From Bacteroides sp. (GTDB taxonomy: Bacteria; Bacteroidota; Bacteroidia; Bacteroidales; Muribaculaceae), in NCBI GenBank assembly GCA_014803765.1, contig JAAVBC010000021.1, forward strand, positions 1-47,282: 47,282 bases of DNA. Reading direction: 5' to 3'. The translations under genes and the position numbers were made by a program. Within the stretch, counting starts at the first letter, position 1; every line of letters starts with the position of its first letter. Below the pieces are notes generated by a model. The model was not told where the DNA came from, did not search any database, and worked only from the letters and a program-made list of their open reading frames with translations. This document shows, one piece after another, positions 25,041-35,300 of this stretch.

Positions 25041-27068
25041 TTATTTTTGCCCGGCATCTTTTCGGCTTATTATTACTGCGGCGCCCCCACCGCTTGCAAG
25101 ATTAAGGTTTAGGGCTGAAGTGGAATCCACTTCTATTTCAGAAATTGCTACTGCTCCCGGATTGCTGCGATAGTCCGCACCTTCTCCGTCAGCGAATATC
25201 TTGGCTGTGTATTTCTTCCCGGGTTCAAGGAAGTCAAGCGGCAGTTTTGTGCGCCGCGCATTGCGATTCGTCATGGCTCCAAGCCACCAGTCACCATTCT
25301 CCTTATCCTGGCGCGCAACCGTGACATACTCCCCTATCTTCGCCTCAGGCACAAGAGTCTTATTCCAATCCACGGGACAACGCTGCAGGAATTCAAATTC
25401 CGGTTTTCCTTCGTAATTCTCAATCATATCTGAAGCCATCTGCAAAGGACTGTAAAGCACAACTGACATCGCCAACTGCTTAGCCACAGTCGTCTGCGGG
25501 CGTGTGTGCGGCGCGACGGGATTATCATAATTGAATATCCCGGGAGTATAATCTACAGGACCAGCCAGGCAGCGTGTAAAGGGGATAGTGACGGCATGTT
25601 CCGGAGGATTGGCTTCCGGACTCCATGCATCATACTCACATCCGCGCACTCCCTCTTGAGTCATCAGATTCGGATAGGTGCGCTGCAGTCCGGTGGGCAT
25701 CACAGGTTCATGATTATCGATCATAATATGATGCTTTGCCGCGGTCTCTATCACCTTTCTGTAATGGCGGACAGCATACTGACTTGAATGATATTCCTTG
25801 CCATCCATCAGAGGATTGACATAGCCTGTCTTTACCGAATTTATTCCCAGACGATTATACATCGCAAATGCAGAATCCATCTGAGATTCATAGTTTAGAG
25901 CAGCTCCGCCGGTCTCGTGATGACCGATAAGACGTACACCTTTCGATGAGCCATAACGCGCGATTTCTTCGATATCAAAATCAGGATAAGCCTCTGTAAA
26001 GGAGAACTGATCGCCGTTGGCACTCCAATCGCCGTCCCATCCCTTGTTCCAGCCCTCCACGAGGACACCTCCAAAACCATTATCAGCGGCAAAATCCATG
26101 TAACGCTTCGTGTTCTCAGTAGTCGCACCATGAGTAGGACCCTGACCCCAAGTGTAAGCCTGACGATGCATTCCCCACCATATTCCGATATAACGCGAAG
26201 GTTCGATCCAGGAGGTATCTTCTATCGCGCACGGCTCGTTAAGGTTAAGCATTACGCGTGAGAGCATAAGCTCACCCGGAGTGCTGACAATAGTCATAGT
26301 GCGCCACGGAGATTTCATCGGAGCATTGGCAAACACCTTCTCTCCCGTCGACCATGGTGTAAGCCATGTACGAAGACGAGTGCTGTTGCCGACCGGACTT
26401 AGATTCATCGCCGCATAGTCTTCCAGAGCAGCTTCATGAATGGATACATACAGGCTATCGGTCATTTTCACAGTCAGCGGAGAGCAAACTGTGTCCAGTT
26501 TGCTTATCAGTGAGGGTTCATAGAGATGCTCATAATATTCATGATTCCAGGGAATAGACCATGCCACTCCATCCTCATGAAGAGCGAATTCCGTAAGTTC
26601 ATCCATGATAGTCATGGATTCCATACCTTCCTGCCCCGGGATTTCATAACGGAATCCTATGCCGTCAGGGAATACGCGGACACGTAGCATATAATCGATC
26701 CCCGTTTTCCCATCAATGTCTCCGTCATGCAGGTGTACACACATCTCATTATAATGATTGCGGATTTCGCTTTCTTCTCCCCATACGGGCATCCAGGTTT
26801 CATCTTTCGATGTGCGTTCAACTCTCTTAATCTCGGAGTGGTGACCCAGCGAGAATTCCTTGCAGGATATTCCCAATGCAGAAGAATCCACTACTGCAGT
26901 TCCATCCTTACGAACCTTATAGTAAAGTTGACCCTCATCGTCAAGATGAAGTGAAAAGTTCAGCCTTCCGTCAGGGCTGCTGACCTCCATTGCGTGGCTC
27001 TCCGTGCAGGCACTGAATATTGCCGGAGCCAACAGCGCTGCGAGAGCGGGAATAATCAATCGTCTCAT
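25041..27068 (-). CDS. GH97 inverting alpha-glucosidase (SusB-like)
   Basis: This 675-aa protein is a glycoside hydrolase of family 97. It begins with a lipoprotein-like signal ('ALLAPAIFSAC'), then the N-terminal beta-sandwich (about residues 28-270), the TIM barrel ('YIGIWWGMHRQAYTWGQG', 'GFGGVLVEGWNKGWDGDW', 'VRLIGHHETGGA', 'HIMIDNHEPVMPTGL', 'LMTQEGVRGCEYDAW') and a C-terminal beta domain. Glutamates at 385, 454 and 478 have the same spacing as the SusB catalytic residues E439, E508 and E532, so the inverting subgroup acting on alpha-glucosides is expected. It has its own promoter and lies beside the GH87-type gene and SusCD. The substrate is likely oligosaccharides released by that enzyme. 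Confidence 0.92.
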   Translation of the reverse strand: MRRLIIPALAALLAPAIFSACTESHAMEVSSPDGRLNFSLHLDDEGQLYYKVRKDGTAVVDSSALGISCKEFSLGHHSEIKRVERTSKDETWMPVWGEESEIRNHYNEMCVHLHDGDIDGKTGIDYMLRVRVFPDGIGFRYEIPGQEGMESMTIMDELTEFALHEDGVAWSIPWNHEYYEHLYEPSLISKLDTVCSPLTVKMTDSLYVSIHEAALEDYAAMNLSPVGNSTRLRTWLTPWSTGEKVFANAPMKSPWRTMTIVSTPGELMLSRVMLNLNEPCAIEDTSWIEPSRYIGIWWGMHRQAYTWGQGPTHGATTENTKRYMDFAADNGFGGVLVEGWNKGWDGDWSANGDQFSFTEAYPDFDIEEIARYGSSKGVRLIGHHETGGAALNYESQMDSAFAMYNRLGINSVKTGYVNPLMDGKEYHSSQYAVRHYRKVIETAAKHHIMIDNHEPVMPTGLQRTYPNLMTQEGVRGCEYDAWSPEANPPEHAVTIPFTRCLAGPVDYTPGIFNYDNPVAPHTRPQTTVAKQLAMSVVLYSPLQMASDMIENYEGKPEFEFLQRCPVDWNKTLVPEAKIGEYVTVARQDKENGDWWLGAMTNRNARRTKLPLDFLEPGKKYTAKIFADGEGADYRSNPGAVAISEIEVDSTSALNLNLASGGGAAVIISRKDAGQK

Positions 27069-27088
27069 GGTTTTTCCGGTTTTTTCCG

Positions 27089-27118
27089 CAAAGTTATATT
27101 GCGCTTTCCGAGTTGCAA
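27089..27118 (-). promoter_or_regulatory. Promoter of the GH97 gene
   Basis: On the minus strand TTG (27118-27116), a 19-nt spacer and TAACTTTG (27096-27089) match the Bacteroidetes consensus. The leader would be only about 15 nt. Confidence 0.7.
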
Positions 27119-27218
27119 GCCGCTATCCCCGAAATATAAAAATATCAGTTTAATATTTTAATCAACTTTTTGATTATCAAGAGTAACAATATCTGATAAA
27201 TATAATGGTTTTACCTCC

Positions 27219-28892
27219 TTATCTGACACTCTTGATGTGCATAATCCGCTCCTCGAATTCATCATTTGCCACAATGGAGCGTTTCTTCGCCTTCGTTTTA
27301 TAGGTGTTGATAGTATTCACTGAATAATTCAGGAATCGCGCGATATTGTTATTGTCTGAAATGCCGAGACGAATCAGAGCAAATATACGCATTTCCGGAG
27401 TCATTATCCCCTCGGAAACATCAGCTAATGTGTCATCATCTTCCGGGAAAAGTTCGCTATATTGCTCAATGAATGTCGGGAAAAGACGCAACACACTCTT
27501 GTCGAATTCTTGGAGCATCTTTGCTTTCTCTTCTTTTATATCCGACATTTTTAACTGACTCTTCAGATCCTCGGTCTGACCGACCGACACTTTTCGGTTG
27601 ACGAGCTTATAGATACTTTCAATTTTCTCTATATATTCCGAGTTCAAATTAAATCCATATCCTATATACTCATCTTTAATCTTCACACTCTCACGCAGTT
27701 TTGAATTGACGTTATTGAGTTCTTTGTTAAGATTGGTCAGACGCTCATTGGCTTCTGAAATCTGGGCATTCTGCTCCTCAATTGTGCGTTTACCCGCAGC
27801 CAGCTGCTTATTCTTCCGGCGTATAAAGAAGAACATGACAGCCACGATCAGACCGATAAGCACTGCTCCGCCAAGCAAAAATCCAAGAGTATATCTTTGA
27901 TTATTAATTGACTTATAGCGCGTTGATTCAATAAGAGATAAGGCTCTTCCAATCTCAGCCTTACGCTGAGGAGCATTATATGCATCCGCTTCTTCGAGAG
28001 CCGCATGAATATAGCGGGCTGCCCGGTCGATATCCCCCTGTTCGTAAAGTTCGTAGGCGAGAAAATGTTTTGAAGTAGTCTCGCGGGTTGCCTCCTTTAT
28101 GTCAATAATAGCCGATTCTGCCTTATGTGCCAAGCCCAATTCTTTGTCTCCCTTTAATATAAAGGCATCTGCGAGCATCGAATGAAGCATTGCCTTAAGC
28201 GATGCCGGGACATCGCTGCGTCGCAACATTGATTCATAGGTGGAGATGCGCTCCTCTGTATTCACTTTATATGGATCCAGAAAGTTATGAGCGAATTGCG
28301 CATCATAGCTTCCGGGCGCGGCATAGCGTAACACAGTGTCTGAATATGCTCTCGAAAGTTTGGCATATTTATCATCCCATGCAGCCGACGTAAAATTCGA
28401 CAGATCAGAATATAATCTCACTGCCTGCACATAAAAATCCGCTTTTATAGTATCGGAGACTCCGGAGAGATCAGTAGCGTTCAGGATATCTACGGCGCTT
28501 GTGAAATCCCCCCTTGACATAAACGTAAATAGATTATCGCACTGAGCTTTGGCAATCAGATTCTTATCCCCTATGCGGCGGGCAATCTCAAGTTCTCTGT
28601 TATTATAAACTCGCGCAGAGTCATTCTGAAAACTCTTATACGCATTATAAATCTTATGATGGATATCAAAAAGTGCACGCTCATCATGCTTCCCTTTGAT
28701 ATTTGCCGCCACTCTCTTCAGGCTATCGATGAAATGCTCGTGACGCATGAAGTATGTATCCCTCCGCTCCACCGTGCGGTCGAGTTCAGCAAGTTTCTGC
28801 TGCAACAGTTCATGCGGATCCACTATATCCGCATACGCTACCGAACTGATTCCTAAAAGGATAAATATGAATAACGTGATTATATGTCGCAT
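27219..28892 (-). CDS. DUF6377-type membrane regulator with TPR region and C-terminal HTH
   Basis: This 557-aa protein has a signal peptide or N-terminal membrane segment, then a helical TPR-like region (about residues 30-320). A transmembrane segment near 332-355 ('FLLGGAVLIGLIVAVMFFFI') is followed by a coiled coil (about 360-410, 'RTIEEQNAQISEANERLTNLNKELN') and a C-terminal LuxR-like helix-turn-helix ('EMRIFALIRLGISDNNNIARFLNYSVNTINTYKTKAKKRS'). It matches Bacteroidetes DUF6377 proteins, which are thought to sense across the membrane and act directly on DNA. Its start lies 54 nt after the GH87-type gene, so the two are likely co-transcribed. It is the natural candidate regulator of this carbohydrate locus; that is inferred from position. 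Confidence 0.85.
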   Translation of the reverse strand: MRHIITLFIFILLGISSVAYADIVDPHELLQQKLAELDRTVERRDTYFMRHEHFIDSLKRVAANIKGKHDERALFDIHHKIYNAYKSFQNDSARVYNNRELEIARRIGDKNLIAKAQCDNLFTFMSRGDFTSAVDILNATDLSGVSDTIKADFYVQAVRLYSDLSNFTSAAWDDKYAKLSRAYSDTVLRYAAPGSYDAQFAHNFLDPYKVNTEERISTYESMLRRSDVPASLKAMLHSMLADAFILKGDKELGLAHKAESAIIDIKEATRETTSKHFLAYELYEQGDIDRAARYIHAALEEADAYNAPQRKAEIGRALSLIESTRYKSINNQRYTLGFLLGGAVLIGLIVAVMFFFIRRKNKQLAAGKRTIEEQNAQISEANERLTNLNKELNNVNSKLRESVKIKDEYIGYGFNLNSEYIEKIESIYKLVNRKVSVGQTEDLKSQLKMSDIKEEKAKMLQEFDKSVLRLFPTFIEQYSELFPEDDDTLADVSEGIMTPEMRIFALIRLGISDNNNIARFLNYSVNTINTYKTKAKKRSIVANDEFEERIMHIKSVR

Positions 28893-28946
28893 AGTCTTGC
28901 ATTGGAAGAGAGGATTTCCGGAACTAAATTGATAAAAATTTCTGAA

Positions 28947-30929
28947 TTAATCAATATTCCTGCTCAAAAAAAGTTTGGAAACACGCCCTTTTGAATCGCA
29001 AAGAATGTAGCACCCGGGCTGAAGACCTGCCCCGGAGTAACAGGAGGTGCAGTCTCTCCCTTGCATATCAAAAATAGCAACTGCATCTTGCGGGTCAATA
29101 GCGTCAGCATCTGATTCTTCTGAAATATCAACTATTCCGGAGTCATCCCCTGTGAAATCAAATCCTGCGGGAATTGTAGACATAAACGGATCGGCAACCC
29201 CCTCTGCAGTCAGTCGGCTATAATGTCCATTCCCTTTTACAGAGGGAGATATATTAACGCCCCATCCATAGCCACCCACACGGAAGATATGGATGTCATG
29301 TAGTTCCAGATTATTGATACGCTTACCTGACTGTGCTTCAATCGACACGGCGTCACCACGCGAGTCATAAATGTCAATATTTTCTGCACGTACATTATTC
29401 AGATCATAGGCATATCCGGCACGAAACTCCAGAGCGGCATCAGCTCCTCCCCAGAATCCTCCTTGTTCGCCGGGTGTGCCGCGCAATGCGCCGCAACGAT
29501 GAATCGTGATTTCGCTCAAACTTATTTCTCCTTCGCTGCTGAATCCTGTGCCTGGAAAATCACAAGTAACTCTTACTCCTGCTTCCATAGCATCATAGAC
29601 AGCAATATGATGTGCCTTATGTCCGGCACCTCCGAAGAATCCCAAAGAGGATGCACGCCAGTTATTTTCCGCAGTGTTATAGGCATAGACATTGCGGGTC
29701 GCATAACTTCCTGTTGACCAAGATGCCATGTCATCATCGCCATTATTACGGAATGAACAATGGCTGACTTCACAATCAGAAGAATTATTCGCAAGATTGA
29801 TGCCATCGGCATAGTTATTGCGAAAACGCGAATGCTCCACTTTGAGATTCCGGGCACCCGTAATCCATGCCCCGCACTCGAAGTGATCAATTCTGACATC
29901 GCTGATGCGCGAGTCGCTACCCCACGAACCATTGAGTCCCTTTCCGACCTGGAAGGAGGAATTATTTTCGTAATATCTCTTATTATTCAATGTGTTAAGC
30001 GATAGGCCACGTAATTCAAGTCTGCTGCAATTACTATGGATACCACGGGCAGAATATGTGTGCCGATCATCGCTGGAGGCTGTAAAGTTGATTGTAGTAT
30101 GCCACATTCCTGCTCCAACAATCTTCGTGTCATCGCTGACAATCGTGATCGGACGCGATTCATTGTAATGCCCCGCAGGAATGAATATGGTCTTTCCTCC
30201 ATTTCTTGAGATAAAATTAGAGAGTCCCGAGCCATCATACTCCACTTTATCCGCAGCGTTGATATCGGCGAAAGTCAGAGCAGCTGCCACGGGTTCAATC
30301 TCAAGAAAATCAATCGTATATATTATTCCATCATCAGTTGATTTCTCAAGTGTCACTGTTGATCCTGCCGGCAGATCCGAATCAAGAAGGAATGTCGCCT
30401 CATCAAATCTCATACGTGCGAATTTGTCGGGCGATGGCGTATTGTCAGGATATTTTTCATTAGCATGAGCTATCACTGTGTATTGCCACGCCCAATATGA
30501 ATCCAGAGGTAACTCTATCGGTTCTCTCCCATCACTGCATTTAAGTGTAAGATTCCCTTTCATCCCTTTGCCGTCAGCCGAGTCAGGAATCGAGAATCGC
30601 AGGGTTAATCCACGCCCGGGCTTATCAATCTTCCAGCTGACATAATCCCCTTTCGAGTTAAGTTGGAGAGCCCTCAGCCGCGAAGCTTCGCTCTGCAATG
30701 GGGTTTGGGAATAGGGATCGGGAGGGAGCAGAAAAGTCCCGTTTGTAATACAAAAATCCGGTTCAGCTTCGTAACGCTGCCACGGACGATCTACATATCC
30801 CCGATTAAGGAGATCCTCTTCAAATGCCACACTCTGTGCGTTTGACTGAATTGAAAATGTAAGGCTGAAAAGCCCGAGTGTAATTGCTGTTTTACTGACG
30901 TGCTTAAACGCCGGATTAAGAAATTTCAT
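28947..30929 (-). CDS. GH87-type alpha-1,3-glucanase (mycodextranase/mutanase family)
   Basis: This 660-aa secreted protein has a signal peptide ('LGLFSLTFSIQSNAQS'). A beta-sandwich region follows (about residues 40-215), and then a right-handed parallel beta-helix (about 215-600) that opens with 'TIFIPAGHYNESRPI'. D375 in 'YADGINLANN' and D398, D399 in 'RNNGDDDMASWS' have the same 23- and 24-residue spacing as the catalytic Asp triad known in GH87 alpha-1,3-glucanases. The extreme C-terminus ('AIFDMQGRD', then 'LQPGCYILC') is a sorting-like tail. Family assignment rests on motif spacing and fold; another beta-helix hydrolase remains possible. It lies divergent to SusCD and beside a GH97 gene. 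Confidence 0.75.
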   Translation of the reverse strand: MKFLNPAFKHVSKTAITLGLFSLTFSIQSNAQSVAFEEDLLNRGYVDRPWQRYEAEPDFCITNGTFLLPPDPYSQTPLQSEASRLRALQLNSKGDYVSWKIDKPGRGLTLRFSIPDSADGKGMKGNLTLKCSDGREPIELPLDSYWAWQYTVIAHANEKYPDNTPSPDKFARMRFDEATFLLDSDLPAGSTVTLEKSTDDGIIYTIDFLEIEPVAAALTFADINAADKVEYDGSGLSNFISRNGGKTIFIPAGHYNESRPITIVSDDTKIVGAGMWHTTINFTASSDDRHTYSARGIHSNCSRLELRGLSLNTLNNKRYYENNSSFQVGKGLNGSWGSDSRISDVRIDHFECGAWITGARNLKVEHSRFRNNYADGINLANNSSDCEVSHCSFRNNGDDDMASWSTGSYATRNVYAYNTAENNWRASSLGFFGGAGHKAHHIAVYDAMEAGVRVTCDFPGTGFSSEGEISLSEITIHRCGALRGTPGEQGGFWGGADAALEFRAGYAYDLNNVRAENIDIYDSRGDAVSIEAQSGKRINNLELHDIHIFRVGGYGWGVNISPSVKGNGHYSRLTAEGVADPFMSTIPAGFDFTGDDSGIVDISEESDADAIDPQDAVAIFDMQGRDCTSCYSGAGLQPGCYILCDSKGRVSKLFLSRNID

Positions 30930-31389
30930 CGGAATAATGATGTAGTTTGTTGCGGATATTATTGTTTGTCTGGATGCAAATTTCGTAAAATTTCCATTAT
31001 TATTTTAGCATTTTCTATCCCATGTAACCCAAATATAGGCAAGCATGAAGCCAAGCGGAGAGTATAATCTGACTATCAGTAATATACATCATTATTCAAA
31101 CCCTAAAATATATCTCATTTCAAAATTCAGAAGATTTAAAATTGCAGAAGCACACCACCAAAAAGCATTATATTTTTCAAGACTATACCATCTAAGTACC
31201 TTTTGATTTACAAATGATTACAAAAATATAATTCCATTTTTGATTATATTTTGACAATAATCCCTCGCGGAGCTATTGCTTTAGAATAATTTTGCATCCG
31301 TAAGCATCGCGGATGCCGGATAAAACTCAGGCTGCCGGGACGCTGACAACAATTTAAAACAACAGTTAAACCTCAAAACCTAATCAGTT
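30930..31389. other. Divergent intergenic region of the carbohydrate locus
   Basis: This 460-bp AT-rich region holds no convincing gene. It must carry the promoters for the GH87-type gene (minus) and for the secreted protein/SusCD transcript (plus). A -7 element is seen at 31287-31294. The minus-strand promoter is less clear: GAAATTTG (about 30985) is one mismatch from consensus. A hairpin (GCATCCG 31294-31300 with CGGATGC 31310-31316) sits at the start of the plus-strand transcript. Confidence 0.6.
31287..31294 (+). promoter_or_regulatory. -7 element for the secreted-protein/SusCD transcript
   Basis: TAATTTTG matches TAnnTTTG. No TTG occurs at the usual spacing, as expected if an activator such as the neighbouring DUF6377 protein is needed. 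The leader would be about 90 nt and begins with a 7-bp hairpin. Confidence 0.5.
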
Positions 31390-32253
31390 ATGAAAAAATC
31401 GTATCTGCTTATCTCTTCTCTTCTTTTCGCTTCTGCAAGCATGTGTGCTCAGGACGCAGTATTTGCCAATCCTACAATGGAGGATGGATCCTTTATCGTG
31501 AAGTACGATCTTGAGAACCACAAGTTCGCCGAGTCCAACGACTTTGAAATCGACGAGACGTTCCTCTTCGCTATCGATGTAACCGGCACAGACTATGAGA
31601 CAGCTCTCAAAACTCCCTCACGTAATCCGAATGTACTCGGACGCAGCATGGCTCACGATTTCTATGTAAACAATGACGTGTGCGAATTCGAGCATTACTC
31701 CAACAGCGGCAACCTCGATGGCAGACTCTTCCACATCGAAGGCAACATATATGGCGCTGTCTTCAATCTCTTCCAGCTCGCTCACGGAAGATATAAAGAT
31801 ACTTGCTTCGGACTCTATCAGGAAAACGGCGAGGACTGCTACGATGCTCTTAAGCCGGGTGCAGTAGTGACATTCGGTGCGAATCACTTCGGCTTCGGAT
31901 GGTCGCAGACCAACCCGGGTGAAGAATGGTGGGACGCTATCGCTTCTCCGATCACAAATCTCTGGTTCCACACGGCTCCCTACACCGGCACACGCACAAG
32001 CGAAGTATTCTATTTCGATGACTTCACTCCCGGCGAAGCTTTTGCAGGTTGCGAATCAACTTGGGCTGACAAGGGCTATGCAATGCCCCAGTATATCAAG
32101 GATCTTACTGCAGGCGTAGAGAATATCGAGGCTTCTGATGCCAACACTCCCGCTGAATATTATAACCTGCAGGGTATCCGCGTTCAGAATCCGGAAAGCG
32201 GACTCTACATCGTTCGTCAGGGCAAGAAAGTTTCCAAAGTGATTCTGAAATAA
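31390..32253 (+). CDS. Secreted protein of unknown function with C-terminal sorting-like tail
   Basis: This 287-aa protein has a signal peptide ('YLLISSLLFASASMCAQ') and a soluble domain of about 215 residues. The domain is rich in aromatic residues, Asp and Gly ('FHIEGNIYGAVFNLFQLAHGRY', 'GANHFGFGWSQTNPGEEWWDAI'), which suggests a beta-sandwich, perhaps carbohydrate-binding. It has no lipobox. The end, 'AEYYNLQGIRVQNPESGLYIVRQGKKVSKVILK', follows the common Bacteroidales tail pattern 'YNLQGirV...GlYIv..GkKv.Kv'. No known family is recognised. It is the first gene of the plus-strand half of the locus, before SusC, an unusual position. A glycan-binding or scaffolding role is only a guess. Confidence 0.75.
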   Translation: MKKSYLLISSLLFASASMCAQDAVFANPTMEDGSFIVKYDLENHKFAESNDFEIDETFLFAIDVTGTDYETALKTPSRNPNVLGRSMAHDFYVNNDVCEFEHYSNSGNLDGRLFHIEGNIYGAVFNLFQLAHGRYKDTCFGLYQENGEDCYDALKPGAVVTFGANHFGFGWSQTNPGEEWWDAIASPITNLWFHTAPYTGTRTSEVFYFDDFTPGEAFAGCESTWADKGYAMPQYIKDLTAGVENIEASDANTPAEYYNLQGIRVQNPESGLYIVRQGKKVSKVILK

Positions 32254-32276
32254 TCCGACTTATCAAACTATTCCAT

Positions 32277-32312
32277 GGCGGGGCGGCAACGGGAGAGCCG
32301 TGCCGCTCCGCC
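32277..32312 (+). terminator. Strong hairpin between the secreted-protein gene and susC
   Basis: A 12-bp GC-rich stem (32277-32288 with 32301-32312, one G-U pair), continued inside by CGG/CCG, lies 24 nt after the stop. It lacks a T tract, so it may set transcript ratios or protect a 3' end rather than stop transcription fully. No separate susC promoter was seen. Confidence 0.5.
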
Positions 32313-32394
32313 CAATATTCTAACTGCCTGCCAAAATCCGTTGAAAGATTATCCGGGGTGCCGGCAGTATTTACTCTAATTTAACTGCGATATC

Positions 32395-35300
32395 ATGAAA
32401 CTCCTGCACCAGCATCTGCTGACACTGGCTATTGCCGGAATTCCCGGCATTGCAGCCGCCGGCATAGTGACCGGAACGGTGCATGACCAGTCAGGCGAAC
32501 CACTTATCGGCGCGACCGTATTCATCGAAGGGACCTCTACAGCCACCGTCACCGACATTGACGGAAACTTCTCTATCGATGCCCCCTCGGGGAAGTCTCT
32601 TAAAATATCCTACGTCGGCTATACGCCTGCAACTCTGAAAATATCTCCGTCCAAGAGCGTCTATGACGTTGTCATGAAAGAGGATGCTCTTAATCTTGAT
32701 GACCTGGTCGTTGTGGGCTATGGCACTCAGAAACGCTCTGAACTTACGGGAGCTATATCTACTGTAAAAGGTTCGGATATCAGAGATTTCTCCACTACTT
32801 CCGTTGCAGATGCGCTTGCCGGAATGGCAGCGGGTGTTGCAGTGACAAAGTCTACAGGTAATCCGGGGGAGGCACCGGACATTATTATACGCGGCGCAGG
32901 CTCAGTCAATGGTATGGCTCCGCTTTACATCGTCGACGGAGTGCGTCAGGCTACCGGCTTCAGCTTCAACACCAACGACATCGAGAGCATCGAGGTCTTG
33001 AAAGACGCAGGCTCATGCGCAATTTATGGTGCGGAGGCTGCCGGAGGTGTGATTCTCGTCACTACCCGCCGCGGCTCCAAGGGGAAAGCTACCCTCAATG
33101 TCAACGCCCGCTATGGCATACGCCGCCAGTCGTCGGGCATATCGCTGTTAAATCGCGATGAATTTATCGCTGCCAAGGCTCTTACAGGAATGGATATCCT
33201 TGCGCAGGACGCCGTCGACTCCGCCGATGAACTTCCGGATTGCGACTGGATGGACGTCATGTATGGAAGCGGACATGAGCAGGAGTATAATATCTCACTA
33301 TCCGGAGGATCGGAAAATCTCCGCTATTATCTCTCCGGCGGCTTCTATGACGAAAAGGGTGTTTACCTCGATTCTAAAGCCGACCGCTTCTCTTTCCGTA
33401 CAAATGTCGATTGGGATATCAACAAAATCTTCAGTGTCGGCACATCTTCTTACGGTAATATCCTCAGTTCAAACCCGACTAAGGTAAACTCTATCTATAC
33501 TAATGCCGTGCCGTTCCGCACAGTGCCGACCATGAATCCGGTGGACGAAGACGGCAATTACGCGCAGACCCCTTTCTATCTCAATGGTCCGAACCTCTAT
33601 GGCAATGAGATGACCTATCATCAGAAAGGGAGCACCTACGGATTTGATATGCTGGCATATCTGGATGTTCGCTTTATTCCGGAACTTACCCTCCATGTCA
33701 ACGGAGCAGCCAAAATATCTTCGCAGGCTCAGAGAGTTTTCTCGGAAGACATCGACTTCCGCGGAGTCAAGGAGAACGCTTATCTGGAATCGCGTGCCGG
33801 ACATTCCCGCGAATTAACATATAACGCAACTCTCACATTTGAGAAACTTTTCAAGGAGAAATGGTATCTCAAGGCAATGATCGGCACGGAAGCCACTTCC
33901 TACGATGCTTACTATAATTATGTAAAGGCGATGGATTTCCCTGTCGATCAGGCATGGTCGATCAATCTCTCTTCCAACACTTCCAAGGAGGCATCCGATT
34001 CCCCCGGAGTCGGAAGATCTCTCTCTTTCTTCGGACGCATCAATTTCAACTATGACAGTCGCTACTTCCTGACATTCAACCTCCGACGCGATGGTTCAGA
34101 CCGTTTCGGACGCAACCACCGCTGGGGCACATTCCCTTCAGTGAATGTCATGTGGCGCGCAATCTCCGAACCCTTCTTGCGCGACAACGCCAATTGGCTT
34201 TCGGATGCCAAACTCCGTGTAAGCTATGGCATATTGGGTAATGATGGAATCGGACAATTCCTCTATTCCCGTGCTTATTACGGCGATCAGATCATCTATA
34301 ATTTCGGAGGTAATAACGAGGTTTCCGGCTGGGCTAACTACAAAGTTCCCAACCAGGATATCAAATGGGAAGAAATTCATCAGTTCGACCTCGGACTTGA
34401 TCTGGCTTTCTTCAATAATCGCCTCAAATTCTCTTATGATTATTACAACCGCCAGACCCACGATATGCTCTACTGGAAAGTCGTGCCGTTGGGCTCAGGC
34501 ATCAACTGGTACTACGACGGCGCTACGAACACTATGCCGATCAACATTGGCAGAGTATCGAATATTGGTCATGAATTTTCTCTGCATTGGACCGACAACA
34601 TAAATGATTTCAGCTATGATATCGGCTTGAATATTTCCCTTAACCGCAATAAAATTCTGGAACTCGGCACAGATGGCGCTGCTCCCCTTACGAGCCCTGA
34701 TGGCATCAACCGCACTGAAAACGGACGCTCTATGTCTGAACTTTGGGGCTACCGCGCCATAGGCATCTTCGAGAATCAGGCTCAGGTCGACGAATATAAC
34801 GCACGCGCCGTGGCTGCAGGTCACCCCTATTATTGGCGTCAGAACACCGGGGTCGGCGACCTCATCTTCGACGACTGCGGACAGGGCTACGTCGATGAAA
34901 ACTGCAAACAATATATCGGTAATCCCTGGCCGAAAGCCACCTATGGTCTTAATCTCTCCGCTTCCTGGAAAGGAATCGACATCACGGCACTCTTCCAGGC
35001 TGCCACAGGTTTTGAAATCTATAACGGCGTGAAGCAATATACGCAGAATTTCGGAAATGACGGCAACACTACTCTTGAAATCTATAAAAACTCATTCTTC
35101 GGCGACAATGGGCTGACAGATCAGCCCCGATGCGGATATATTGATGAAGCAGGCGCCTGGATCGGCGACCCTTCAGCGAATTTCTCCACTGTATCTTCTT
35201 TCTGGGTTGAGAAAGGAGATTATCTGAAACTGAAGAATCTCGTAGTGGGCTACACTTTCCCGCTCCCTGCCAACTGGAAGAAAGTGATTTCCAAAGCGAG

